From: DASWJS01 sp036397035
GTDB lineage: Bacteria; Actinomycetota; AC-67
Direction: 5' to 3'
NCBI GenBank assembly: GCA_036397035.1
Contig: DASWJS010000038.1
Span: 1 to 49,409 of the forward strand
DNA length: 49,409 nucleotides
Shown here: positions 31,482 through 39,577 of the stretch, one piece after another
Numbering within the stretch: position 1 is the first letter of the stretch
How the letters are laid out: each line of letters starts with the position of its first letter
The notes under the pieces: generated by a model
Database searches by the model: none
What the model saw: the letters and a program-made list of their open reading frames with translations, nothing else
Told to the model about the DNA's origin: nothing
Program-made: the position numbers and the translations under genes

Positions 31482-33287
31482 TTAGAAGTCGCCCGGTTGC
31501 GGGTCGGAGATCTCGGTGTCGTCCTGGTTGCAGGGCGCGTCCTCGGTGTACAGGTCCGAGTCGCCCAGCGGCCACTCGCCGGCGTAGAAACGCAGACCCT
31601 GGCGCATCAGGCGCGGACATCCTTCGCCTCGCTTGCCGCCTGGCGGGGTTCCCGTCGGGTCCCACCACCAGCCCATCGCGGTGTCGACGAACGTGTAGTC
31701 GGAGATGGCCTGCGAGTTGTACGGACCGTAGCCGCCGATCGGGATGAACGGGTTCTGGCGGTTCAGGTAGTTGAACGTGAACATCCCGCGCTCGACCGTC
31801 TCCGGCGTCAGGTTCGGCCCGGCGGCCTGGATCGCCTGGAACAGGTTCAGGAACAGGTGGTAGATGTCGAAGTTGAACCGCTCGTTCGGCACCGAGCTGG
31901 GTTCCATCTGCAGGTAGGCCTGGTAGTGAATCTGCTCGCGGAATGCGGGGTTGCGCCAGTGGTGGTTCACGCCGAAGTTCTGCGCGTACTGCTTGGCGTC
32001 GGAGTACCGCTGGTTCCAGATCGAGCGGTACATGCGCGAGTCGTGATCCCAGTACCACTCGGGGAAGTACGCGACGCCGCTCGCGGCGTTCTGCATCGTC
32101 AGGACCGTCGTCTCGGTCGGCACGGGCACGCAGTAGCAGATGACGGTGGTCACGCCCTCGCGCTTGAACCTGCTCATGATGTCGGGCGCCTCGCTGGCGC
32201 CGGCGGCCCGACCGGATGCGTTGTAGTACTCGACAAGGTGGTTCTTGTCGTCGAACTTCAGCCCGCATTCGTCCTTGACGTACTTCGTCAGCAACGTGGC
32301 GAGCTGGTCCGTCTCCGGTCCGCGCGCCGAGTCGCGGGCCCGGATGAAGCCGAACTTGCGGGTCTCGCCGTTCAGCGCGGGATCCGGCGTGATCGTGGCC
32401 GGGCGGTCGTAGAGCTTCCGGCAGATGAAGCTCGCGCTCCAGGCCGCCTCCGACTCCTGGTCCGGGAAGAAGCCCCAGATGTAGGGCGCGAAGCTGTCGT
32501 AGCGCGTCCGCGGCACGTCGGAGTTCAGGCCGAACGTGGGGATGGCGTGCTTCTCGGCAAGCTCCTCCATGTAGCACGACCCGTTGTCGCCGAAGTGAAC
32601 CACCGCGAAGGGCTCGTGCTCGGCGACCGTCTGCGATGCGTCCGAGGCGCGCTGCGAACACGTCGAGATGAGGTTGCTCGTCGACGGCTGCCCCATCACG
32701 TGAACCGTCCGGCCGTAGGTCTGGTACCGGAGGTTGAAGTAGCGTACGTGCGCCTTCACCGTTCGGTAGATGTTCGTCGTCTCACCGTTGGCGTCGGCCG
32801 AGCCTGCCCCCGACGCCTCGTCGGAGGGGTCCCACGGCTCGTTCAGGTCGCCCTTGACGCTGACGTTGTCGTTGTAGAAGACGACCTTGATCTCGTCCTC
32901 GGTCACGCCCGGGTAGGTTTCGCCGCCGTTGTCCCCTTCGAAGAACGGCACGCACGGAGGCGAGAGCGGATCCTCGGTCTGCTTCGGCGGGTTGCCGACG
33001 CAATTCTTCTGGCGAGGCTTGAACTGCTGCAGGGTCGGCGGGGGCGACCCGGGGAGCGCGCCTTCGCCCTGGCCGCCGGCGCCGATGCCCGCCGACTGCG
33101 GCAGCGCCGTCTCGCCGAAGTTGGCATTGGGAGCGTCGGCCTGGGGGCCGGTCGTCGGGGCGTACTCGGCCTGGGCGCTGGGGTTGTTCTGCGGGATCCG
33201 GAACGGGTTGGGCAGCACGATGAACACGAGCACCGCCGCGACCACGGCGGCGACGATCGGCGGCCAGCGGCGAGCGAAACCGGTCAT
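31482..33287 (-). CDS. Membrane-anchored extracellular binding protein, paralogue B
   Basis: A 601-aa paralogue of the downstream gene: the same anchor and linker, and the same C-terminal GMFTFNYLNRQNPFIPIGGYG and RFYAGEWPLGDSD. The middle, likely ligand-binding part is clearly diverged, with changes in the segment after RYQTYGRTV and around the CYMEEL region. ATG 33287 has GGAGGGG 8 nt upstream. It would be the first gene of the pair, 67 nt from mutM on the same strand. Ligand unknown. The fold assignment to type I binding proteins is an inference from the motif order. Confidence 0.7.
   Translation of the reverse strand: MTGFARRWPPIVAAVVAAVLVFIVLPNPFRIPQNNPSAQAEYAPTTGPQADAPNANFGETALPQSAGIGAGGQGEGALPGSPPPTLQQFKPRQKNCVGNPPKQTEDPLSPPCVPFFEGDNGGETYPGVTEDEIKVVFYNDNVSVKGDLNEPWDPSDEASGAGSADANGETTNIYRTVKAHVRYFNLRYQTYGRTVHVMGQPSTSNLISTCSQRASDASQTVAEHEPFAVVHFGDNGSCYMEELAEKHAIPTFGLNSDVPRTRYDSFAPYIWGFFPDQESEAAWSASFICRKLYDRPATITPDPALNGETRKFGFIRARDSARGPETDQLATLLTKYVKDECGLKFDDKNHLVEYYNASGRAAGASEAPDIMSRFKREGVTTVICYCVPVPTETTVLTMQNAASGVAYFPEWYWDHDSRMYRSIWNQRYSDAKQYAQNFGVNHHWRNPAFREQIHYQAYLQMEPSSVPNERFNFDIYHLFLNLFQAIQAAGPNLTPETVERGMFTFNYLNRQNPFIPIGGYGPYNSQAISDYTFVDTAMGWWWDPTGTPPGGKRGEGCPRLMRQGLRFYAGEWPLGDSDLYTEDAPCNQDDTEISDPQPGDF
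32940..33265 (-). repeat. Direct repeat, copy in paralogue B
   Basis: Partner of 31091-31416. It codes the anchor (VVAAVVAAVLVFIVLPNPF), the linker NPSAQAEYAPTTGPQADAP and ALPGSPPP, and continues to the CVPFFEG motif. Confidence 0.9.
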
Positions 33288-33354
33288 GGTGCGGACCCCT
33301 CCATCGTCCCCTTCCTTACTCCCTAGTGACGCGGATCTCCTGCCCCAGGTTCAC

Positions 33355-34188
33355 TCAAACCTGGCACTGCTGGCAGAGATACGTCGATCGATTCCCCCAC
33401 CGGTGCCGCACGATCGTGCTCCGGCAGCGCCGGCAGGGCTTGCCCTCCCGGCCGTACACCTTCAGGTGCTGCTGGAACTCTCCAGGCTTCCCGTGCAGGT
33501 TGCGGTAGGTCTCGTCGTCCAGGGTGACACCGCCGTGGCGGATGCCGTCCTGCAGCACCTCTTGCATCGCCCGGTAGAGCCGCCGCATCTCCTGCGAGGT
33601 CAACGTGTCGGAGACGCGGTCGTAGCGCAGGCCGGCCGCCCACAGGATCTCGTCGGAATAGATGTTGCCGATGCCGCTGATGAACTTCTGCTCCATCAGC
33701 AGCGACTTCAGCTTCGCCTGGCGCCCGGTCACGATGTCGCTGAACACCTGCCAGGTGAAAGAGTCCGCGAGCGGATCGAGCGCGATGTGGGCTAGCTCGC
33801 GCACGCCCTCCAAGCCGTCGGCGTGCGTGACGAACAGCTCGCCGAACTGGCGCATGTCGATGAAGCGAAGGTCGGCGCCGGACCGAAGCCGGAAGATCGC
33901 GTGCGTGTGCTTCTCGAGCGCCTTCCGTGGCGTCGCGCGCTCGATCCGTCCGCTCATCCCGAGGTGCATCACCAGGACGTCGCCCGAGTTCAGGCTGACG
34001 AGCAGGTACTTGCCGCGCCGGTCGACGCGAGTGATCTTCGCCCCGACCACGCGGTCGACGAATTCCCGCTTGGTCTTGTGGCGCCGGATGATCCGCGGCA
34101 GCTTGACCTCGACCTCGCGAATGGTCTTGCCCACGGCCTCGCGCTCGAGATCGCGGCGAAGGACCTCCACCTCGGGCAGCTCGGGCAC
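33355..34188 (-). CDS. mutM: Formamidopyrimidine-DNA glycosylase
   Basis: MutM/Fpg, 277 aa, removes oxidised purines such as 8-oxoguanine. The N-terminal PELPEVE holds the catalytic Pro and Glu, and the beta-clamp Lys lies in DRRGKYLLV. The helix-two-turn-helix is QKFISGIGNIYSDEILWAAG, and the C-terminal zinc finger is KPCRRCRSTIVRHRW...STYLCQQCQV. The enzyme ends ...CQQCQV, where many MutM end in QR/QK. It lies 2 nt after rnc in the usual actinobacterial order. Confidence 0.95.
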   Translation of the reverse strand: MPELPEVEVLRRDLEREAVGKTIREVEVKLPRIIRRHKTKREFVDRVVGAKITRVDRRGKYLLVSLNSGDVLVMHLGMSGRIERATPRKALEKHTHAIFRLRSGADLRFIDMRQFGELFVTHADGLEGVRELAHIALDPLADSFTWQVFSDIVTGRQAKLKSLLMEQKFISGIGNIYSDEILWAAGLRYDRVSDTLTSQEMRRLYRAMQEVLQDGIRHGGVTLDDETYRNLHGKPGEFQQHLKVYGREGKPCRRCRSTIVRHRWGNRSTYLCQQCQV

Positions 34189-34190
34189 CC

Positions 34191-34922
34191 TCAGCCCCTC
34201 CCTCGGCGCGCATCCGAGTCGGGCACGCCCGCCTCGGCGTTCAGTCGCTCGACGGCCTCGCGAGCGGCGGCCTGCTCGGCTTCCTTCTTGGACCGGCCCG
34301 ACCCCGAGCCGTACAACGAGCCCTGCAGGTGCACCTCCGCCTCGAACCGCTTCGCGTGGTCCGGCCCGGACTCCGCAAGCCGGTAGTCCGGCAGCGCCGA
34401 GAGCCGCGCGGCCGCCAGCTCCTGCAGCTCGGTCTTGTAGTCGCGCACGATCCCGCCTTCGACGTCGCCGCGGATGCGGGGAAGGAAGAGGCCGAGGATG
34501 ACGCGGGACGCGGTTCTGATGCCGCGGTCGAGGTAGATCGCACCGAACACCGCCTCCAGCGTGTCGGCCAGGATGCTGGCCTTGTCGGCGCCGCCGGTCA
34601 TGCGTTCGCCGCGGCCGAGCTTGATGTGACCGCCCAGCCCGATCTCGCGCGCGACGTCGGCCAGCACGGTCATGTTCACCAGCGCCGCTCGCATCTTGGC
34701 CAGGTCGCCCTCGGGCTGACCCGGGAACTCTCGGTAGAGCTGATCGGTCACGACGACGCCGAGCACGGCGTCGCCCAGGAACTCCATCCGCTCGTTCGTG
34801 GGCAGCCCGCCCTCCTCGTAGGCGAACGAGCGGTGCGTGAGCGCGTGATCCCAGAGCGTCCTGTCACGCAGAACAACCCCGAGCCTGCGCTCGAGGTCGC
34901 TCCCCCGCCTGCGGAATGCCAT
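34191..34922 (-). CDS. rnc: Ribonuclease III
   Basis: RNase III, 243 aa, processes rRNA precursors and double-stranded RNA. The catalytic motif is NERMEFLGDAVLGVVV, followed by the second metal site in ASILADTLEAVFGAIYLD. The C-terminal double-stranded RNA-binding domain (KTELQELAAARL...AEVHLQGSLYGSGSGRSKKEAEQAAAREAVERL) is intact. The ATG at 34922 is 7 nt from the rpmF stop. Confidence 0.97.
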   Translation of the reverse strand: MAFRRRGSDLERRLGVVLRDRTLWDHALTHRSFAYEEGGLPTNERMEFLGDAVLGVVVTDQLYREFPGQPEGDLAKMRAALVNMTVLADVAREIGLGGHIKLGRGERMTGGADKASILADTLEAVFGAIYLDRGIRTASRVILGLFLPRIRGDVEGGIVRDYKTELQELAAARLSALPDYRLAESGPDHAKRFEAEVHLQGSLYGSGSGRSKKEAEQAAAREAVERLNAEAGVPDSDARRGRG

Positions 34923-34929
34923 GCGCGAT

Positions 34930-35112
34930 CTACTCGACCGACAGAACCTCGCGTCCGGCGTAGGTCCCGCAGTTGTCGCACACGCGGTGCGGCAGCTTGG
35001 GCTTCTTGCACTGCGGACACGTGGCGTACGGCGGCGCGCTCATGCTCTTGAACCACTGCGCCTTGCGCGAGCGCGTCCTGGTCCGAGGCTTCTTTCTCTT
35101 GGGAACCGGCAT
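34930..35112 (-). CDS. rpmF: 50S ribosomal protein L32
   Basis: L32, 60 aa: MPVPKRKKPRTRTRSRKAQWFKS, then zinc-type CPQCKKPKLPHRVCDNCG. The four cysteines make this a zinc-bound C+ version. It lies 3 nt after the DUF177 stop, which is the near-universal partner. Confidence 0.97.
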   Translation of the reverse strand: MPVPKRKKPRTRTRSRKAQWFKSMSAPPYATCPQCKKPKLPHRVCDNCGTYAGREVLSVE

Positions 35113-35115
35113 CGT

Positions 35116-35661
35116 TCACTCCTCCAGTCGGTCACGCAGGTCCGCCAGCGGCGCCCACGGGCCGTCCGTCGCGACCTGGTCGTGTCCGCACGACTCGGCG
35201 TTTCGATCCGCCCCGCACACCGGGCACAGGCCGGCGCAGTTGGGTCGGCACAGCGGGTCGAGCGGCAGCGCGGGCAGAACCAGATCCCGGGCCATCTGCT
35301 CCAGGTCCGCGCGGCCGTGCTCGATCGGATAGGTGTCGGCGTCGCGCGCGGCGCCGGTCGTGAAGACTTCGCGCACCGGCGCGACGACGTCCACCGCCAG
35401 CTCGCGCAGGCAGCGCCGGCAGCGCGCGTCGGCCCTGCCGCCGATCGTCCCCGTGGCCAGGATCCCGTCGACGAGCGACTCGAACGTCAGCTCGATCCGG
35501 ATACCCGACTCCGCCGCCAATCCGGCCATGGGCACGGCAAGACCCTCCACCGCAGCCTCCGTGGAAACGGTCAGCGACGCCCCAGGGTGCCTGAGAAGAT
35601 CGGTGACGTCCACGGAGAGTGGGTGAGCGCCACGCAACGAGGTACGCGCACCTTCCGCCAT
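35116..35661 (-). CDS. yceD: DUF177 (YceD) protein
   Basis: A 181-aa YceD-family protein co-transcribed with rpmF. It contains the conserved C-rich core DARCRRCLRELAVDVVAPVREVFT and CRPNCAGLCPVCGADRNAESCGH; the second probably binds zinc. It is implicated in 23S rRNA metabolism or ribosome assembly in other bacteria. The ATG at 35661 has TATCGT 8 nt upstream. The preceding gap (35662-35742) carries this promoter and nothing else clear. Confidence 0.9.
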   Translation of the reverse strand: MAEGARTSLRGAHPLSVDVTDLLRHPGASLTVSTEAAVEGLAVPMAGLAAESGIRIELTFESLVDGILATGTIGGRADARCRRCLRELAVDVVAPVREVFTTGAARDADTYPIEHGRADLEQMARDLVLPALPLDPLCRPNCAGLCPVCGADRNAESCGHDQVATDGPWAPLADLRDRLEE

Positions 35662-35669
35662 CGGCCGGC

Positions 35670-35675
35670 ACGATA
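35670..35675 (-). promoter_or_regulatory. -10 box of DUF177-rpmF (leaderless type)
   Basis: TATCGT on the minus strand, 8 nt before the DUF177 ATG, with no ribosome-binding site. This TU probably covers DUF177, rpmF, rnc and mutM. Confidence 0.4.
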
Positions 35676-35742
35676 GCACAGAACGAGAAAACCGGCTCTG
35701 ACCAGGAAAAACGTGCCCGCGCTGACCAGCGAAGACGACCGC

Positions 35743-36357
35743 TTATGAGTCGAGGTCGCCCTCGTCGCGGGCCAGTTCGTCCGCCTCGATGCTCCCGGCC
35801 AGCTTGGCTCGTCCGCGCTCGACGGCGGCTAGCGTCTTCTGAAGCACGACCTCGAACGTGGCCAGCTTGCCCTCGACGTAGGTCTCGGCTTCCTGCTGGA
35901 TTCGCCTCGCGACGGCCTCCGCTTCGGCGACGGCTCGTTCCGCCTCCCGCGACGCCGCCTGGGCGATCTCGGTCCTGCTCAGCAGGTGCTCGCGCTGGGC
36001 CTTCGCCCGGGCCAGCATCTGCTGCACCTGCTCCTCGGCGCGGGCGATGATCTCGTCCCGGTCCCGGATGATGGCGCGCGCCCTGGCGATCTCCTCGGGG
36101 ATGGAACGCTGCAATGTCTCGATGAGTGCCAAGACCTCCTTCTTGTCGATCAGCGACGAAGAAGATAGTGGCATGTTCTTCGCAGTCCGGATCACTTCGT
36201 CCAACTGGCGCGCGAGATCCTCCAAGACCGACATCTGTCCGATAGGAATGGCAACCGGTCCGGTCTCGTGCGTCTGTACCGATGGCATCATCTGCGTCAC
36301 CTCGTTCTGTGGCTGGACCGCGATCGGTTGGTCCAAGGTCTCGTCATGATCCGTCAC
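35743..36357 (-). CDS. sepIVA: SepIVA-like (DivIVA-related) coiled-coil protein
   Basis: A 204-aa protein with an acidic disordered start (residues 1-40) and a DivIVA-like helix (SVLEDLARQLDEVIRTAKNMPLSSSSLIDKKEVLALIETLQRSIPEEI). A long coiled coil (RAEEQVQQMLARAKAQREHLLSRTEIAQAASREAERAVAEAEAVARRIQQEAETYVEGKLA) completes it. In mycobacteria SepIVA lies beside DUF177-rnc and helps septum formation and membrane-domain organisation. The same neighbourhood supports orthology. It is often mislabelled as an ATP synthase b-subunit. The start overlaps the coaD stop by 14 nt. Confidence 0.8.
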   Translation of the reverse strand: MTDHDETLDQPIAVQPQNEVTQMMPSVQTHETGPVAIPIGQMSVLEDLARQLDEVIRTAKNMPLSSSSLIDKKEVLALIETLQRSIPEEIARARAIIRDRDEIIARAEEQVQQMLARAKAQREHLLSRTEIAQAASREAERAVAEAEAVARRIQQEAETYVEGKLATFEVVLQKTLAAVERGRAKLAGSIEADELARDEGDLDS

Positions 36358-36835
36358 GGAACCGCTCCTTCATCATGCGCGCGACGCCGGACGGAACGAA
36401 ACGATCGATCGTGCCGCCGAAGCGAGCGATCTCCTTCACGAGCGTGGAGGAGACGGCTCGATACGCCGGCGACGCGGACAGATAGACCGTCTCGATTCCC
36501 GTCATGTCACGGTTCATCTGCGCCATTTGCTCCTCATAGGCGGCGTCTTCGCCTCCGCGGATCCCCTTGACGATCACGGCGGCCCCCGCACGCTCCGCAT
36601 AGGCCACCAGGAGCCCGTCGAAGGTCTCGACCGCGACGCCCGAAAGCTCGGAAACGGCCTCTTGGGCCATCGCCACACGTTCCGCGACCGTGAACAGGGG
36701 GGTCTTGGAGGGGTTCTGGGAGATCGCGACGATCACCCTGCCGAACAGCGGCGCGGCACGCTCGACGATGTCGAGGTGTCCGAGGGTGAAGGGATCAAAC
36801 GTCCCTGGGTAGATTGCCGTCGGTTGTTCCTGCAT
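36344..36835 (-). CDS. coaD: Phosphopantetheine adenylyltransferase
   Basis: CoaD (PPAT), 163 aa, performs the fourth step of coenzyme A synthesis. The nucleotidyltransferase motif is AIYPGTFDPFTLGHLDIVERA and the C-terminal ISSTLVKEI-type loop is AVSSTLVKEIARFGG. ATG 36835 is firm because the family begins four residues before AIYPG. It overlaps the 3' end of rsmD by 41 nt. Confidence 0.97.
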   Translation of the reverse strand: MQEQPTAIYPGTFDPFTLGHLDIVERAAPLFGRVIVAISQNPSKTPLFTVAERVAMAQEAVSELSGVAVETFDGLLVAYAERAGAAVIVKGIRGGEDAAYEEQMAQMNRDMTGIETVYLSASPAYRAVSSTLVKEIARFGGTIDRFVPSGVARMMKERFRDGS

Positions 36836-37376
36836 CCTGCTCCGCCACCGTGACCTGGGTCTGCCCGAACCTGCGGATCCGGGTCTCGCGGAAGCTTGCC
36901 GGCCACTGGATCTCTCCGACCGACGCCTCCACGACAACCGTCCCGCCTGATGCCACCCAGCCGCCGTCGGCGATCCTCTGCAGAACGAGGGTTACGAATC
37001 CTAGGCCAGCCCCGTACGGAGGGTCAAGAAAGACCAGATCGAAGGGCGCATGGGCCCGTCCGCGGAGGTAAGACTCCGCGTCGCGGCGGACGATGCGCGC
37101 CGTTTCGACCATTGCGAGCGCGTCGAGGTTGCGTCGAATGAGATCGCGCGCGCGCGCGTCGCGCTCGACGAACACCACGGTGCTCGCGCCGCGCGAGAGC
37201 GCTTCGATGCCGAGCGTACCGGCGCCGGCGAACAGGTCGAGCACGCGCGCGCCGCGCACACGATCGCCGAGGCTGTCGAAGATGCTGCGGCGTGCCAGGT
37301 CGGTCGTCGGGCGTAAGTCGCGCGCGGTCGTCGTCTGCAGCCGCCGCCCCCGGTGAGCGCCTCCGGTCACGCGCAT
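36795..37376 (-). CDS. rsmD: 16S rRNA (guanine966-N2)-methyltransferase RsmD
   Basis: RsmD, 193 aa, methylates G966 of 16S rRNA. The start MRVTGGAHRGRRLQTTTARDLRPTTDLARRSIF is standard. The SAM motif is VLDLFAGAGTLGIEALSRGA and the catalytic motif is DLVFLDPPYGAGL. It lies 11 nt from recG and overlaps coaD, the usual rsmD-coaD pairing. Confidence 0.95.
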   Translation of the reverse strand: MRVTGGAHRGRRLQTTTARDLRPTTDLARRSIFDSLGDRVRGARVLDLFAGAGTLGIEALSRGASTVVFVERDARARDLIRRNLDALAMVETARIVRRDAESYLRGRAHAPFDLVFLDPPYGAGLGFVTLVLQRIADGGWVASGGTVVVEASVGEIQWPASFRETRIRRFGQTQVTVAEQDAGTTDGNLPRDV

Positions 37377-37387
37377 CGCACAAACAC

Positions 37388-39577
37388 CTATGAGGCGAAG
37401 AGCCAATCGAGCCGGTCGGCGAACCGCCGCTTGATCTCGGCGAGCAATGGGGCGTTCTCGGACGAGGACAATGTCGGATCGGCCGCCACGACTGCGAGCG
37501 CGGCGCGGCGCGCCTCGGCCAGCACGTCCTGGTGACGGACGAGGTTGGCGAACCGCAGGTCCCCGCGTCCGGCCTGGATCGGCGCGCCCCCCGCTTCCTC
37601 GACCGCGCCGCGGCCGAAGAGGTGTCCCGCGCCGCGAATCTCGAGGTCCAGCTCGGCCAGGGCAAAGCCGTCGGTGGTCGCCTCCATCGCTCGCAGCCTT
37701 TGCCGGGCCTCGTCCCGTCCCTCCTCCTCGGAGCCCTCCAGCGACGTGAACAGGTAGCACCGAGCGTGGTCGCTTCCCCGCCCGATGCGGCCCCGGAGCT
37801 GGTGAAGCTGGGAAAGTCCGAAGCGATCGGCGTCCTCGACGATCATGACGGTGGCGCGCGGGAGGTCGACGCCCACCTCGATCACGGTCGTCGCCACCAG
37901 CACGTCAAGCTCGCCGGAGCGCATCGCGCGCATCACGTCTTCCTTCTCCGCCGGTCTCATCCGGCCGTGCACCAGCCCGACTCGCAGGCCGGTGAAGACC
38001 TCGGCTCGCAGGCGCTCGTACTCCGACGTCGCCGCCTTCGCGGCGACCGCTTCGGAGTCCTCCACGAGAGGGCAGACGAGGAAGGCCTGCCGTCCGGCGG
38101 CTGCTTCGGCCCGCACGTCGGCGTATGCGCGCTCCCGGCCGGGCTCGTCGGAGACCACGTGCGTTTCCACCGGCCGGCGCCCGGCCGGCATCTCGTCGAG
38201 CGTGCTCACGTCGAGGTCCCCGTAGAGCGTGAGGGCAAGCGTCCGCGGAATCGGCGTGGCCGTCATGATCAGCACGTCGGGTTGCTCGTCCTCGCCGCCT
38301 TTCGTGCGCAGGAGCACGCGCTGGTGCACGCCGAAGCGATGCTGCTCGTCGACGATCGCGAGCCCGAGCGAGCGGAACGACACGCCTTCCTGGATGAGCG
38401 CGTGCGTGCCGACGACGATCGTCGCCTCGCCGGAGGCGACCCGCGCGAGCACGCGCGTTCGCTCGGCGCCGGTCACCGAGCCGGTCAGCAGCACGACCTC
38501 GAAGCCGCCGCCGAACAGCGTCCCGTCGGGCGCGGGCGCGTGCCCGGCGAGCGGCTCGAGCAGCGCTCGCACCGTGAGGTAGTGCTGCTCGGCGAGCACT
38601 TCCGTCGGCGCCATGAAAGCCGTCTGGCAGCCCGACCCCGCCGCACGCATCGCGGCCGCCACCGCCACGATGGTCTTGCCGCTGCCCACCTCGCCCTGCA
38701 GGAGGCGATTCATGGGGTGCACGCCCGCCATGTCGGCCTCGACTTCGCCGACGGCGCGGCGCTGCGCGCCGGTGGGCTCGAAGGGCAACGTCTGCAGGAA
38801 CCGTTCGGCCAGCGACCCGTCGACGTGCGCGCGGCCGGTCGCCTCTTCGCGGAGCCGGTGCTTGCGCATGCCGAGCCCCGCGGACAGGACGAACAACTCC
38901 TCGAAGACCAGACGCCGATGGGCTAGGGCGCGGCGGCGCTCGTCGGTCGGGAAGTGAAGCTCACGCAATGCGGCGGCGCGCCCGGGCGCCCCGGCGAACG
39001 GCTCGATGCCCGCGGGGAGCGGATCGTCGACCTCGTCGCCGAAGCGCTCGAGCGCCTCGTGGACGAAGCGTCTGATCTGGGTCGGGCTGACGCCCTGGGT
39101 CGCCGGGTGCACCGGGATCACCCGGCCGACGTGCACCGACGGTCCGCCGATCGGCTCGACGAAGGGGTTGACGATCGACGGCGAGCCGCGCCGGTCGCGC
39201 TCGAGCCGTCCCGCCACGACGATCGCCTCTCCTTGCCGGAACGCCCGCGTGCGAAACGGCTGGTTCCACCAGACCAGGCGCAGGTATCCGGTGCCGTCGC
39301 CGACGGTGACGGTCAGCAGGTGCCGGCGCGAGCGGACGTACCGGCCGTCGACGCGGTGCACGGTCCCCGTCGTCGTCGCCTCCTCGCCGACCTTCAGCTC
39401 GCGGATCGTTCGCTGACGCGACAGGTCGACGTACCGGCGCGGCACTTGCTCGAGCAGGTCGCGGACGGTCGCGACGCCGAGCCCCTTGGCGAGCTTGGAG
39501 GCGACGGCGGGCGTCAGGCCCGGGAGCTTCGCCGATCCCAGCGCCTGGTCGATCCCGCGCCCGGCCGGCGCGCTCAT
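37388..39577 (-). CDS. recG: ATP-dependent DNA helicase RecG
   Basis: RecG, 729 aa, reverses stalled replication forks and processes Holliday junctions. The N-terminal OB wedge domain (TIRELKVGEEATTTGTVHRVDGRYVRSRRHLLTVTVGDGTGYLRLVWWNQPF) precedes the helicase core. Walker A is LLQGEVGSGKTIVAVAAA, motif II is LAIVDEQHRFGV, and GDLDVSTLDEMPAGRRPVET is conserved. Motif VI is QLRGRIGRGSDHARCYLF. The start overlaps the DAK-like stop by 4 nt. Confidence 0.96.
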   Translation of the reverse strand: MSAPAGRGIDQALGSAKLPGLTPAVASKLAKGLGVATVRDLLEQVPRRYVDLSRQRTIRELKVGEEATTTGTVHRVDGRYVRSRRHLLTVTVGDGTGYLRLVWWNQPFRTRAFRQGEAIVVAGRLERDRRGSPSIVNPFVEPIGGPSVHVGRVIPVHPATQGVSPTQIRRFVHEALERFGDEVDDPLPAGIEPFAGAPGRAAALRELHFPTDERRRALAHRRLVFEELFVLSAGLGMRKHRLREEATGRAHVDGSLAERFLQTLPFEPTGAQRRAVGEVEADMAGVHPMNRLLQGEVGSGKTIVAVAAAMRAAGSGCQTAFMAPTEVLAEQHYLTVRALLEPLAGHAPAPDGTLFGGGFEVVLLTGSVTGAERTRVLARVASGEATIVVGTHALIQEGVSFRSLGLAIVDEQHRFGVHQRVLLRTKGGEDEQPDVLIMTATPIPRTLALTLYGDLDVSTLDEMPAGRRPVETHVVSDEPGRERAYADVRAEAAAGRQAFLVCPLVEDSEAVAAKAATSEYERLRAEVFTGLRVGLVHGRMRPAEKEDVMRAMRSGELDVLVATTVIEVGVDLPRATVMIVEDADRFGLSQLHQLRGRIGRGSDHARCYLFTSLEGSEEEGRDEARQRLRAMEATTDGFALAELDLEIRGAGHLFGRGAVEEAGGAPIQAGRGDLRFANLVRHQDVLAEARRAALAVVAADPTLSSSENAPLLAEIKRRFADRLDWLFAS

